Below are positions 34,201-44,200 of a stretch of DNA of 64,000 nucleotides, piece by piece; position 1 is the stretch's first letter; each line of letters starts with the position of its first letter. The DNA comes from an uncultured Erysipelotrichaceae bacterium (GTDB taxonomy: Bacteria; Bacillota_I; Bacilli_A; RF39; UBA660). The notes beneath the pieces were generated by a model. It did not search any database. It saw nothing but the letters and a program-made list of their open reading frames with translations, and was not told the origin of the DNA. The stretch is taken from NCBI GenBank assembly GCA_902793375.1, contig CADBDE010000006.1:1-64000 (forward strand), read 5' to 3'. Both the position numbers and the translations under genes were made by a program.

Positions 34201-35943
34201 ATGATTAAAAGATTAGCCAAATGTATAAGAGAATATAAAAAGTATACAATACTAACACCTTTATTAGTATCTTTTGAAGTTATATTAGAAGTATTAATTC
34301 CATTATTTATGGCTAGAATTATAGATGATGGTTTTGAAAAAGGAGATATGACCACTGTTTATGTTATTGGAGGAGTATTAGTAATACTTTCTTTAATATC
34401 TTTAGTATGTGGTGTTACTAGTGGAATATGTGGAAGTAAGGCAGCTACTGGTTTTGCAGCTAATTTAAGACATGATTTATATTATAAAGTTCAAGATTTT
34501 TCTTTTTATAACATAGATAAGTTTTCTACAAGTAGTTTAATTACTAGACTTACAACGGATGTAGGTAATATTCAGTTTGCGTTTCAAATGATTATAAGAA
34601 TAGCTGTTAGGGCACCACTTATGTTAATAATGAGTGTCATTGCAACTTTCTCAATAAGTTCATCTCTTGCTTTAATCTATTTATTAATAATTCCAATATT
34701 AGCAATATCCCTTTTAATTATTGGTACTAAAGCACATCCTACTATGAAAAAAGTTTTTTCAACTTATGATGACTTAAATAATGTTGTTGAAGAAAATGTT
34801 TCTGCAGTAAGAGTAGTTAAATCTTTTACTTTAGAAGATGAAGAAGAAAGAAAATTTAAAAAAGTATCTAGTAAGATTCATAATTTATTTGTTAAAGGAG
34901 AGAAGATTCTTGCTTTAAATAGTCCAGTTATGCAATTTTGTGGATACTTATGTATTATCTTAATTTCTTGGTTTGGCGCTCATATTATAGTAGAATCAAA
35001 TGGAACTAATTTAACAACAGGAAATCTAATGACAATGTTTACTTATACTACTCAAATACTTGGAAGTTTGATGATGCTTTCTATGATATTTATAGTAGTT
35101 ATAATATCTAAAGCTAGTGGAGATAGAATTACTGAAGTATTAAATGAAACACCAGATATTAAAAACCCTGAACATCCAGTTTCAAAAGTATTAGATGGAT
35201 CTATTGATTTTAAAGATGTTTCTTTTAGTTATATAAAAGATGAACAAAAACTAGTTCTTGATAATATAAATATTAAAATCAATTCAGGTGAAACTGTAGG
35301 TATTATTGGAGGAACTGGTAGTGGTAAATCCAGTTTAGTAAATCTAATTCCTAGATTATATGATGTTACTAGTGGTGATTTATTTGTTGGAGGACATAAT
35401 GTTAAAGATTATGATTTAAAAGTATTACGTGATGAAGTTTCTTGTGTTCTTCAAAAAAATGTATTATTTACAGGAACAATAATTGAAAATATAATGTGGG
35501 GAGATGAATCAGCATCTTTTGAAGATGTTGTAAGAGTTTGTAAACTAGCTCAAGCAGATGGTTTTATTAATGAATTCAAAGATGGTTATAACACTAAGAT
35601 AGAAGAAGGTGGAACTAACGTATCTGGAGGTCAAAAACAAAGACTATGTATTGCAAGAGCACTTCTTAAAAAACCAAAAATATTAATACTTGATGATTCT
35701 ACAAGTGCAGTAGATACAAGAACTGATAAATTAATTCAAGAAGCATTTAAAAAAGAAATTCCAAATACAACAAAAATTATAATTGCACAAAGAATATCAA
35801 GTGTTGAAAATGCTGATAAAATAATAGTTTTAGATAATGGAAAAATAGATGCTATTGGAACTCATAGTGAACTTCTTAAGAAGAATAAGATATATAAAGA
35901 AGTATATCAATCTCAAGTAAAAGGAAGTGATAAAGATGAATAA
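34201..35943 (+). CDS. ABC exporter half-transporter with degenerate catalytic site
   Basis: The 580-residue protein has six membrane segments and a nucleotide-binding domain: Walker A GGTGSGKSS, Q-loop CVLQKNVLFTGT, signature VSGGQKQR, Walker B ILILDDSTSAVD and a Q in place of the switch His (IIIAQRISSV). The catalytic Glu after Walker B is Asp (LDDST), which marks the degenerate-site subunit of heterodimeric exporters such as TM287/288 and LmrCD. It overlaps its partner gene by eight bases. ATG 34201 follows AGGTGATTT. Substrates are typically drugs or peptides. Confidence 0.88.
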   Translation: MIKRLAKCIREYKKYTILTPLLVSFEVILEVLIPLFMARIIDDGFEKGDMTTVYVIGGVLVILSLISLVCGVTSGICGSKAATGFAANLRHDLYYKVQDFSFYNIDKFSTSSLITRLTTDVGNIQFAFQMIIRIAVRAPLMLIMSVIATFSISSSLALIYLLIIPILAISLLIIGTKAHPTMKKVFSTYDDLNNVVEENVSAVRVVKSFTLEDEEERKFKKVSSKIHNLFVKGEKILALNSPVMQFCGYLCIILISWFGAHIIVESNGTNLTTGNLMTMFTYTTQILGSLMMLSMIFIVVIISKASGDRITEVLNETPDIKNPEHPVSKVLDGSIDFKDVSFSYIKDEQKLVLDNINIKINSGETVGIIGGTGSGKSSLVNLIPRLYDVTSGDLFVGGHNVKDYDLKVLRDEVSCVLQKNVLFTGTIIENIMWGDESASFEDVVRVCKLAQADGFINEFKDGYNTKIEEGGTNVSGGQKQRLCIARALLKKPKILILDDSTSAVDTRTDKLIQEAFKKEIPNTTKIIIAQRISSVENADKIIVLDNGKIDAIGTHSELLKKNKIYKEVYQSQVKGSDKDE

Positions 35944-37801
35944 TAAACATGGTTTTGAAATAAAGAGAGGAACTTTTAAAAGACTTCTTTCTTATCTAAA
36001 AAAATATAAATTTAGATTAATATTAGTATTCATCTGTATACTAGTTAGTGCTTTAGCAGGTGCTTTAGGATCATTATTCTTACAAGGATTAATAGATGAC
36101 AATATACTTCCTATGATGGAAAATTCATCTACTGATTATGGACCACTTATGAATGCATTAGTGGTAATGGCTGGAGTTTATATATTTGGAATAATATCTA
36201 ATTATGTTTATAACATTTTAATGTGTACTATATCACAGGGTGTATTAAGAGATGTTAGAGATGATATGTTTGTAAAAATGCAACATTTACCAGTTAGATA
36301 TTTTGATACTCATTCTCATGGAGATATTATGAGTAGATATACTAATGATACAGATACATTAAGACAAATGATTTCACAAAGTATGCCTCAAATGGTTTCT
36401 TCATTAATGACTATTATTGCAGTAGTATTTTCAATGTTTTATTTAAACTGGATATTATCTTTATTTGTCATGTTTTTTTCTTGTATTACAGTTATATTGA
36501 CAAGGAAACTTGCTAAAAAGAGTGCAAAATATTTTATTAAAGGACAAAAAAGTTTAGGAAAAGTAAATGGTTATATAGAAGAAATGCTTAATGGACAAAA
36601 AGTTGTTAAAGTGTTTACTCATGAGAGTATTTCTAAAGAAGAATTTGATAAATTAAATGAAGAGTTAAGAAATGTTTCTCATTCAGCTAATAAGTTTGCA
36701 AATATTACAATGCCTATGGCAGGAAATTTAGGTTATTTAGAGTATTTATTAGTCGCAGTTATTGGAGCAGTATTAACAAGCAGTGGTAGTTCAATTATTT
36801 CAATTGGTACAATTATTTCATTCTTACATTTAACAAGAAGTATTCAAATGCCTATTAACCAAGTAACTAACCAAATCAATTCAGTTGTAATGGCTCTTGC
36901 TGGAGCATCACGTATATTTGAAATGATGGATGAAGAAAGGGAAGTAGATAATGGATATGTAACTCTTGTTAAAGTGGTTGAAAAGAATGGAAAATATAAA
37001 GAAGCTAAAGAAGGAATTTGGGCATGGAAACATCCTCACCATGATGGCTCTTTAACTTATACACCTCTAAAGGGAAACATTGAACTTAACGGTGTTGATT
37101 TCTCTTATGTAAAAGGAAAACAAGTGTTACATGATATTAGTATGTGGGCAAAACCAGGACAAAAAATTGCGCTTGTTGGAGCAACTGGAGCAGGAAAAAC
37201 AACAATAACAAATCTTATTAATAGATTTTATGATATTGAAGATGGAAAAATAAGATATGATGGAATAAATATTAATAAGATAAAAAAAGAAGACTTAAGA
37301 AAAAGTCTTGGAGTTGTTTTACAAGATGTATTTTTGTTTACTGGAACAATTGAAGATAATATCAAATATGGTAACTTTAATGCAACTCATGAAGATGTAG
37401 TAAAAGCTTGTAAGTTAGCAAATGCACATGAATTTATTATGAAATTACCAAATGGGTATAATACTATGTTAACAGGTAATGCTCAAGAATTATCTCAAGG
37501 ACAAAGACAGTTATTATCAATTGCAAGAGTTGCAATTAATAATCCTCCTGTAATGATTCTTGACGAGGCTACATCTAGTATTGATACAAGAACAGAAAAA
37601 ATAGTTCAAGACGGTATGGATAAATTAATGAAAGGAAGAACAGTATTTGTAATTGCTCATAGATTATCAACTGTTAGAAATTCAAAGGCAATTATGGTTA
37701 TGGAACATGGTAAGATTATCGAAAGAGGTAACCATGAAGAATTAATAGATCAAAAAGGAGAATATTATAAACTATATACAGGTGCTTTTGAATTAGAATA
37801 A
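35936..37801 (+). CDS. ABC exporter half-transporter, catalytic partner
   Basis: The 621-residue protein has six membrane segments, Walker A GATGAGKTT, signature LSQGQRQL, Walker B MILDEATSSID and switch His in FVIAHRLST. Here the catalytic Glu is present and the signature reads LSQGQ as in LmrD/TM288-type subunits. An insert before the nucleotide-binding domain (about 350-380; KEGIWAWKHPHHDGSL) is longer than in many homologues. It forms a heterodimer with the preceding protein. Confidence 0.9.
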   Translation: MNNKHGFEIKRGTFKRLLSYLKKYKFRLILVFICILVSALAGALGSLFLQGLIDDNILPMMENSSTDYGPLMNALVVMAGVYIFGIISNYVYNILMCTISQGVLRDVRDDMFVKMQHLPVRYFDTHSHGDIMSRYTNDTDTLRQMISQSMPQMVSSLMTIIAVVFSMFYLNWILSLFVMFFSCITVILTRKLAKKSAKYFIKGQKSLGKVNGYIEEMLNGQKVVKVFTHESISKEEFDKLNEELRNVSHSANKFANITMPMAGNLGYLEYLLVAVIGAVLTSSGSSIISIGTIISFLHLTRSIQMPINQVTNQINSVVMALAGASRIFEMMDEEREVDNGYVTLVKVVEKNGKYKEAKEGIWAWKHPHHDGSLTYTPLKGNIELNGVDFSYVKGKQVLHDISMWAKPGQKIALVGATGAGKTTITNLINRFYDIEDGKIRYDGININKIKKEDLRKSLGVVLQDVFLFTGTIEDNIKYGNFNATHEDVVKACKLANAHEFIMKLPNGYNTMLTGNAQELSQGQRQLLSIARVAINNPPVMILDEATSSIDTRTEKIVQDGMDKLMKGRTVFVIAHRLSTVRNSKAIMVMEHGKIIERGNHEELIDQKGEYYKLYTGAFELE

Positions 37802-37847
37802 AAAATTAATATTTTATAAAAAAAATAAATTTTTTAATAATTTTTGA

Positions 37848-37853
37848 TATAAT
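37848..37853 (+). promoter_or_regulatory. Extended -10 promoter
   Basis: TTGATATAAT, 17 bases before ATG 37870. Confidence 0.45.
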
Positions 37854-37869
37854 AATAGTGGTGAGTATA

Positions 37870-38391
37870 ATGGAAAAGAGAAGAACAAAAAAAGAAATAG
37901 TTAAAATGTTATTAAAAAATAATGAGTTGGATGAAAAAGATGAAGAAGAACTTTTGGATTTATTAGTAGATCAACCAATTAGTATTGATGTTGATAAGCA
38001 AGAAGAAGCTAAAATGACTAGAGGAGATAGAATAGCTGATAAGGTAAGTGAAGTAGCTGGATCTTGGGGATTTATTTTAGGTTTTTGTGCATTTTTGTTA
38101 TTTTGGGTTATATTGAATGCTTTTATTCTTCAAGAAAAAAATCAAGCTGATCCATATCCATTTATTTTATTAAATCTATTATTATCTTGTTTAGCTGCTT
38201 TACAAGCTCCTATTATTATGATGAGTCAAAATAGACAAGCTGCAAAAGATAGTTTAAGAAATCAAAATGATTATAGAACTGATTTAAAAAGTGAACTTAT
38301 TTTGGAAGAATTACATAACAAAATGGATGAAATATTAAGAAATCAAAGAAAGATTTTAAAAGAAATTGATAAAGAAGAAGAAACAAAATAA
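37870..38391 (+). CDS. DUF1003 membrane protein
   Basis: The 173-residue protein has the DUF1003 pattern: RGDRIADKVSEVAGSWGFIL, then two membrane segments (FILGFCAFLLFWVILNAFIL; FILLNLLLSCLAALQAPIIM) and MMSQNRQAAKDSLRNQNDYR with a cytoplasmic coiled-coil tail. The N-terminal 50 residues are charged. The family function is not established. ATG 37870 follows GGTGAG. Confidence 0.85.
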   Translation: MEKRRTKKEIVKMLLKNNELDEKDEEELLDLLVDQPISIDVDKQEEAKMTRGDRIADKVSEVAGSWGFILGFCAFLLFWVILNAFILQEKNQADPYPFILLNLLLSCLAALQAPIIMMSQNRQAAKDSLRNQNDYRTDLKSELILEELHNKMDEILRNQRKILKEIDKEEETK

Positions 38392-38406
38392 CTTGTTTCT
38401 TCTTTT
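38377..38406 (+). terminator. Intrinsic terminator overlapping the DUF1003 stop
   Basis: GAAGAAACAA and TTGTTTCTTC around AATAAC, then TTTT. Confidence 0.7.
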
Positions 38407-38442
38407 ATTAATTATTTGTTATAATATGTTTGATGATATAAA

Positions 38443-38459
38443 TGCTACGAAAAGTAGCA
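38443..38459. promoter_or_regulatory. Palindrome upstream of the XRE regulator
   Basis: TGCTAC-GAAAA-GTAGCA, about 25 bases after a TATAAT (38420 region) and 83 before the regulator start. It could be an autoregulatory operator; no T run follows, so it is not a terminator. Confidence 0.35.
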
Positions 38460-38541
38460 AAAAAATAATAAAAATGTAACTTGTATTTGCTTGTTTTAAA
38501 ATAAAAAATAAGTAAAATTTGCATTAAGGAGCGTGAATTAT

Positions 38542-39387
38542 ATGTTATTTAATGAAAAATTAAAAAGAATAAGAAAAGAAAATAATTTAACACAAGAAGA
38601 ATTATCAGAAAAGTTAAATGTTTCTAGACAAGCTATTACTAAATGGGAAAGTGGTGAAGGAATTCCTGACATTGAAAATCTAAAACAAATAAGTAATATG
38701 TTTAATATTTCTATTGATGAATTAGTAAAAGAAGAGAAGGATATTAATATAGATGCAAAAAAACAATACATGAGTGTTAATGAATTAGAAATAGATCATA
38801 ATAAACACTTTGATATTAATATTAGTAAGATATTTGAGTTGAATATCAAACCAATTATTGAAGAAAAAGTAAAAGTAGAAATATCATCTAATGATGAAGA
38901 GAATATCGAAGAATTATTAAAGGTTAAGTTTGATAATTTATATAATAGATTAGATATAGATATAAAAAATAAATCTAAAGCAAATGATATTACTATTAAT
39001 TTATATATTCCTGAAAAATATATTAATGATATTGAATTAAAATCTAAGTTAAAATATTTAAATATTTATGATATTTATATTAATGAACTAGAATTTGATG
39101 GAGTATTAAAGTACTTTAATGTTTATAATTCAAAAGGAAAAATGATTTTAAATGCTACAAAATGTGATATTGAAGCTAAATATGATAATTTTGATGGAAT
39201 TCTTGAAATAAATACAATTAATTCTATTGCAAGAGTATCTATTCCAAAAGAAACTAAGTATAAGACTATTTTAAAAGGAATTAAAAATGAATTTATTAAT
39301 TCTATTAATAGTGAAGAATCAGAAAATATTATTGAATTAAATGGTATTAATAGTAAGATTATTATAAACGAAATGAAAAATCAATAA
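38542..39387 (+). CDS. XRE regulator with beta-solenoid-like C-terminal domain
   Basis: The 281-residue protein has an XRE helix-turn-helix at residues 4-60 (LTQEELSEKLNVSRQAITKW) and a long C-terminal domain of repeating short strands (LKSKLKYLNIYDIYINELEF, DGVLKYFNVYNSKGKMILNA), similar to DUF4097-type adhesin-like domains found in surface proteins and in such regulators. There is no membrane segment. The target and signal are unknown. It has an AAGGAG site and its own promoter region. Confidence 0.75.
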   Translation: MLFNEKLKRIRKENNLTQEELSEKLNVSRQAITKWESGEGIPDIENLKQISNMFNISIDELVKEEKDINIDAKKQYMSVNELEIDHNKHFDINISKIFELNIKPIIEEKVKVEISSNDEENIEELLKVKFDNLYNRLDIDIKNKSKANDITINLYIPEKYINDIELKSKLKYLNIYDIYINELEFDGVLKYFNVYNSKGKMILNATKCDIEAKYDNFDGILEINTINSIARVSIPKETKYKTILKGIKNEFINSINSEESENIIELNGINSKIIINEMKNQ

Positions 39388-39404
39388 TAAAGAAAGAGTT
39401 TAAA

Positions 39405-39433
39405 TTGACTAATTCTTTTTTTAATAATATAAT
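39405..39433 (+). promoter_or_regulatory. Serpin promoter
   Basis: TTGACT, 17 bases, TATAAT, 28 bases before the ATG. Confidence 0.75.
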
Positions 39434-39460
39434 AATTATTAAGAATAGAGGAGTGAAAGT

Positions 39461-41446
39461 ATGGAAGAAAATAAAGAGCAAAATATTAAAGAAAATAACG
39501 AAGAAGCAAAATCTGTTGAACCAATTGTTGAATCACTTGATGATACAGGAACAATTTCCAGTCAACCAATTCAAAAAGAACCAATTGATTTTAACGAAAC
39601 TTCTTCTGAAGTAGTAAGTGAACAACCAACTCAAGATGCAAGTTCTAAACCTGTTGTAGCTGAACCAGTTGTTATAGAGTCTAATGAAGAGCCAGTTGAA
39701 CAAGCAATATCAACTGAAGCAGCAACTCCAGTTGATACACCAACTGAAACAACAAATGAAACAACAAATGAAACTACAACTGAAGCTACTTCTGAACCAG
39801 TTAAAGAAGAAACATCAAAGAAAAAGAAATCACCAATATTAATTATTTTAATACTAGTAATCATTATCGCTATAGCAGTTGCTGCTATTGTATTACTTCA
39901 ACCAAAAGATAAGAAAAATAATAATGGTGAAGCAGATAATAAAAATACAGAAAATACAAATACTATTGAAACAAATGGTGATATAAAATCAGAATATAGA
40001 CTGCTTGGTAATGCATTACAAAAATTTGATTTAGCATTTTTAAAACTTGAAAATAAGGAAGAAAATAAAGTTTACTCACCACTTTCAATAAAGTATGCTT
40101 TAGAGATGCTATCAGAAGGAACAAGTGGAGATACAAAAAAACAATTAGATGCAGTTATTGGAGATTATCAAAATAAAAAATATGTAAATAATGATAATAT
40201 GAGTTTTGCTAATGCAATGTTTATTCGTGATACATTTGCTGATGAAGTAAAAGATGAATACAAAAGTATATTACAAGAAAAATATGGAGCAGAAGTAATA
40301 AATGATACATTTGAAAACCCAAATAATATAAATAAATGGATAAGCGATAAAACATTTGGCCTAATTCCAGATTTAATTAAGGATTCTAATAAAGATTTCT
40401 ACTTAATTAATGCTTTGGCAATTGATATGAAATGGAATAATCAATTGCATTGTGCTACTGGAAGTATTAATAATGTACCATGTGTAGATGATGGATCATA
40501 TTACGTAACATATGAACATGAAAAACTTGAAGGTGAAGATGAGGAATACAGTCGTGTAAGTTATGCTTATTCATCAGAAAGAGATTTTCCAGCATTAAAA
40601 TTTAATGGAAAAGATAATATTAAATCGGCAACAGTTTTGGCAAGCTTTAATAGATACGATGCGGTAAAAACAATTGGAGAAGACAAAATAAGAGAAGAAG
40701 TTGGTAAAGCATATCAAGAATGGTTAAACGCAAAAGATCCTAAACAAGGATATTATTCTGGTATGGAAGTAGAAAAAGATGTTAATAAATATTTAGATGG
40801 TTATATTACTGAATTAGGTAAAAATTATGGTAAATCTAAAAATTCAACGGATTTTTCATTATATGTTGATGATAATGTTAAAGTCTTTTCAAAAGATTTA
40901 CAAACATATAATGGAACAACATTACAATATGTTGGTATTATGCCAAGAACAACTAAATTAACTGAATATGTTAGTAATGTTACAGCAGAAGATATTAATT
41001 CATTAATTAGTAATTTAAAAGAATTAAAAATTGAAAATTTCAAAGAAGGTTATGCAACAATTATAGAAGGACAGATTCCATTCTTTAAATATGAATTTGA
41101 ATTAAATCTTATAGAAGATTTCAAGAAACTTGGTATTGAAGATGTATTTAATACAAGTAAAGCTGATTTTAGCTCTATGCTAAAGAATGCTACTAAAGGC
41201 AGTGAAACTATTGTAGAAGCAAAACATAAAGCAAATATCGAGTTCTCTAATGAAGGAATTAAAGCAGCTGCAGTAACTACTGATGGTGGAGCAGGAAATG
41301 TTGGCGGAGGATTTAACTACTTATATGAAGTTCCAACTGAAAGGATTGATATTACATTTGATAATCCATACTTATACTTGATAAGAGATAAAAATTCTGG
41401 AGAAGTATGGTTTGTTGGAACTGTTTATGAACCAGTTACAAAATAA
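39461..41446 (+). CDS. Membrane-anchored serpin (serine protease inhibitor)
   Basis: The 661-residue protein begins with about 120 acidic, Thr/Pro-rich residues, then one membrane segment (about 124-147, ILIILILVIIIAIAVAAIVL) and a full serpin domain to the end. Serpin landmarks: KVYSPLSIKYALEMLSEGTS, FANAMFIRDTF, INKWISDKTFGLIPDLI, NALAIDMKW, and near the end SNEGIKAAAVTTDGGAG (reactive-loop hinge), then ITFDNPYLYLIRDKNSGEVW. It should trap extracellular serine or cysteine proteases; in gut bacteria such serpins block host or competitor proteases. The acidic stretch would be cytoplasmic if the serpin is outside. Confidence 0.88.
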   Translation: MEENKEQNIKENNEEAKSVEPIVESLDDTGTISSQPIQKEPIDFNETSSEVVSEQPTQDASSKPVVAEPVVIESNEEPVEQAISTEAATPVDTPTETTNETTNETTTEATSEPVKEETSKKKKSPILIILILVIIIAIAVAAIVLLQPKDKKNNNGEADNKNTENTNTIETNGDIKSEYRLLGNALQKFDLAFLKLENKEENKVYSPLSIKYALEMLSEGTSGDTKKQLDAVIGDYQNKKYVNNDNMSFANAMFIRDTFADEVKDEYKSILQEKYGAEVINDTFENPNNINKWISDKTFGLIPDLIKDSNKDFYLINALAIDMKWNNQLHCATGSINNVPCVDDGSYYVTYEHEKLEGEDEEYSRVSYAYSSERDFPALKFNGKDNIKSATVLASFNRYDAVKTIGEDKIREEVGKAYQEWLNAKDPKQGYYSGMEVEKDVNKYLDGYITELGKNYGKSKNSTDFSLYVDDNVKVFSKDLQTYNGTTLQYVGIMPRTTKLTEYVSNVTAEDINSLISNLKELKIENFKEGYATIIEGQIPFFKYEFELNLIEDFKKLGIEDVFNTSKADFSSMLKNATKGSETIVEAKHKANIEFSNEGIKAAAVTTDGGAGNVGGGFNYLYEVPTERIDITFDNPYLYLIRDKNSGEVWFVGTVYEPVTK

Positions 41447-41458
41447 TAATTATTAATT

Positions 41459-41485
41459 AGACTAGATAATTCTAGTCTTTTTCTT
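41459..41485 (+). terminator. Intrinsic terminator
   Basis: AGACTAGA-TAAT-TCTAGTCT plus T run; perfect eight-pair stem with the recurrent ACTAGA arm. Confidence 0.9.
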
Positions 41486-41558
41486 TTTAATGAAGTAAAA
41501 TAGTGTCAATAGTCTTATATATGTGTTGAGTTTTTACATCAGTAAGAGTTTTTAATGA

Positions 41559-41564
41559 TATAAT
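41559..41564 (+). promoter_or_regulatory. Extended -10 promoter of the lysozyme gene
   Basis: ATGATATAAT, 25 bases before ATG 41590. Confidence 0.5.
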
Positions 41565-41589
41565 TAAAATGGAAAAAGAGGTGTTTAAT

Positions 41590-44196
41590 ATGAAGAAATT
41601 ATCTTATTTATTAATATTTGTATTTTCATTACTATTATCAGTTGTATCAGTTAATGCAGCTGTTTTAACCATTGATGTAAATGGTGGAATAGAATTAGAA
41701 AATAATACATTTGAATTTGTTGAAGGTACTAAACTAAGTGATATATTAGTAGATAATAATATAGATAATTCTTTAATTAAACATACAGATAATAAAATAT
41801 TAGATGGATTTATTAATGGACTTGATGGATCTAAATATATTGGTGATGAAGAGTTTACTGAAGATAAAACTATTTATGCAAATTGGGTAAATCCTACAAT
41901 TGATGTTAATAAAAATAGTTCTTCTGTTTTTTTCGTATCTTTTGAATTAAATGGAGGTTCCTGTGAAAATTGTGAAAAACAAAGTATAGAAGAAGGATCG
42001 CTTGCTCAAAAACCTAGTGATCCTGTAAAAGCAGATTATGATTTTGTTGCATGGTGTACAGATCCAGAATTAAATAATGATTTTAGTTTTGATACTGAAA
42101 TAAAAGATAATTATATTTTATATGCTAAATATGAGCCTAAGAAAATAGTTTTATTAGATGTTGATGTTAAAGATGTTGATTTTGGAACAGTTAATATTGG
42201 ATTTAAAAATAACATAGAAAAGTCAATTACGTTAAAAAATAATGGAAATGTTGATTTAACAATTGGTGTGACTAGTCCAACAGATTTAGGACCTTTTGAT
42301 ATCTTGGGATTTGAATCAAATCATGTTATTAAACCAAATGAAGAATATACAATTAAATTAATTGTAAAACCAGATGGAAATAATTCTAATATAGAAGGAA
42401 CTTATGAAGGGAATTACATTTTTACTGGAACTAGTTTAAATGGTGAATCAATTAATGCAATTGTTAAATCAAAGGTAAAAGTAGCTATACCTAATGTTAA
42501 TATTGCTTATACAACTCACGTACAAAATATTGGATGGCAAGGATATGTATATAATGGTATAATGGCAGGAACACAAGGAAAATCTCTTAGATTAGAAGCA
42601 ATAAAAATAAAACTTGAAAATGCTCCATATTCTGGAAATATTGAATATAGAACTCATATTCAAAATATAGGTTGGGAATCAGGTTACAGAATAGATAATC
42701 AAATAAGTGGAACAAGTGGAAGAGCATATAGATTAGAAGGTATAGAAATTAGGTTAACTGGTGAAATGAGCAAACATTATGATGTTTATTATAGAGTACA
42801 TGCACAAAATTTTGGATGGCTAGGATGGGCTAAGAATGGAGAACAATCAGGAACATCTGGATATTCATATAGACTAGAGGGAATAGAAATTAAAATTTAT
42901 AAAAAAGGCGAAAAACCTTCAGGTTACGGAACACAAGCAATGTTTTATGATAAATCAGATGGAGCAATTATTCCTGTAACAGAAGATAAATTGGTTGCTT
43001 ATACAACACATGTTCAAAATGTAGGATGGCAAAACTATGTTACTGATGGTCAAATGGCTGGAACATCAGGTAAATCATTAAGATTAGAAGGAATAAAAAT
43101 TAAATTAGTTAATCAAAAATATCCTGGAGATATAGAATATAGAACACATATACAAAATATTGGATGGGAACCAAGCTTTAAAAAGAACTATGAAATGTCT
43201 GGAACTTCTGGAAAAGCATACAGACTTGAAGCAATTGAAATAAAACTAACTGGAGAAATGTCAGAGTATTATGATGTTTACTACAGAGTACATGCTCAAA
43301 ACTTTGGATGGTTAGGATGGGCTAAGAATGGAGAAAGAGCTGGAACTGCAGGATATGCTTACAGACTAGAAGGAATTGAAATAGAACTAGTTGAAAAAGG
43401 ACAAGAATTTAATAAAGACGGAAATAGAATTATTTTTATTGATAGTAAATCAGGAGCTGAAGTATCAAGAAGAGCAAATGGGCAAGGTTGGGTAACTCTT
43501 GATGGTAAAAGATATTATTATGATGAAAATGGTGTTAAAGCTACATATATTCAAAAAATTGGTGATGTAAGATATGAATTTTCTAAAACAGGTGAACTTC
43601 AACATAGTAATATAAAACTAATAGCGGATTTATCATATCATAATGGAGATGTAGACTTTACTACACTTTGGAATTCTGGAGCAATTGATGGAATTATATT
43701 TAGAGTAGGTTATAGTAGAACAATAGATGCAAAATTTGATGAATATATAAATGAAGCAAAAAGACTAGGTATTCCTTATAGTGTTTATCATTTCTCTTAT
43801 GCTGAAAATGGGGAAGAAGCTCGATTAGAGGCAGAACATCTTGTGGAATGGTATAAAGAATATAATTTAAATCCTACTATGGGAGTATTTTATGATATTG
43901 AAGGTTGGTCTACAAAAAGAAGTAGTTCAGATTATATATCTATAAGTGATTATGATGGTATTATTAGTACATATCAAACAATATTAAATAATAATGGAAT
44001 TAATATGAGTTTGTATACTGGTAAATATTATGCAGAAACTAGATTAAGTGATTTTGGAAGAAGTGTAATTTCTTGGATTGCACATTATGCTAACAATTGC
44101 GGATATATGGGTTCTTATAGGGGATGGCAATATACTTCAACTGGACAACTTCCAGGTATTAATGGAAATGTAGATTTAAGTATTTTCTACTATTAA
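41590..44196 (+). CDS. Secreted GH25 lysozyme with ChW repeats
   Basis: The 868-residue precursor has a signal peptide, an InlB-type B repeat (about 115-185, FVSFELNGGSC...FVAWC), an Ig/ASH-like domain (190-300), six ChW repeats in two blocks of three (about 303-440 and 468-603), a short wall-binding-like stretch (GWVTLDGKRYYYDENGVK) and a C-terminal GH25 domain (about 672-868). GH25 landmarks are IADLSYHNG, IDGIIFRVGYS and MGVFYDIEGWS with the catalytic DxE. It cleaves the glycan strands of peptidoglycan; ChW repeats are expected to hold it on the surface. ATG 41590 gives the proper signal peptide. Confidence 0.92.
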   Translation: MKKLSYLLIFVFSLLLSVVSVNAAVLTIDVNGGIELENNTFEFVEGTKLSDILVDNNIDNSLIKHTDNKILDGFINGLDGSKYIGDEEFTEDKTIYANWVNPTIDVNKNSSSVFFVSFELNGGSCENCEKQSIEEGSLAQKPSDPVKADYDFVAWCTDPELNNDFSFDTEIKDNYILYAKYEPKKIVLLDVDVKDVDFGTVNIGFKNNIEKSITLKNNGNVDLTIGVTSPTDLGPFDILGFESNHVIKPNEEYTIKLIVKPDGNNSNIEGTYEGNYIFTGTSLNGESINAIVKSKVKVAIPNVNIAYTTHVQNIGWQGYVYNGIMAGTQGKSLRLEAIKIKLENAPYSGNIEYRTHIQNIGWESGYRIDNQISGTSGRAYRLEGIEIRLTGEMSKHYDVYYRVHAQNFGWLGWAKNGEQSGTSGYSYRLEGIEIKIYKKGEKPSGYGTQAMFYDKSDGAIIPVTEDKLVAYTTHVQNVGWQNYVTDGQMAGTSGKSLRLEGIKIKLVNQKYPGDIEYRTHIQNIGWEPSFKKNYEMSGTSGKAYRLEAIEIKLTGEMSEYYDVYYRVHAQNFGWLGWAKNGERAGTAGYAYRLEGIEIELVEKGQEFNKDGNRIIFIDSKSGAEVSRRANGQGWVTLDGKRYYYDENGVKATYIQKIGDVRYEFSKTGELQHSNIKLIADLSYHNGDVDFTTLWNSGAIDGIIFRVGYSRTIDAKFDEYINEAKRLGIPYSVYHFSYAENGEEARLEAEHLVEWYKEYNLNPTMGVFYDIEGWSTKRSSSDYISISDYDGIISTYQTILNNNGINMSLYTGKYYAETRLSDFGRSVISWIAHYANNCGYMGSYRGWQYTSTGQLPGINGNVDLSIFYY
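42502..43398 (+). repeat. Tandem duplication of a three-ChW-repeat block
   Basis: Codons for three ChW repeats (opening AYTTHVQNIGWQ, then YRTHIQNIGWE, then YRVHAQNFGWLGWAKNG) at about 42502-42906 recur in the same order at about 42994-43398, separated by a short linker. The third repeat is almost identical in both blocks, pointing to recent duplication or conversion. Confidence 0.85.
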
Positions 44197-44200
44197 GCTA

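Noticed and set aside
39405-39614. Plus-strand frame overlapping the serpin start
   Set aside because: It is out of frame with the serpin, lacks a ribosome binding site and is a shadow of the low-complexity start of that gene.
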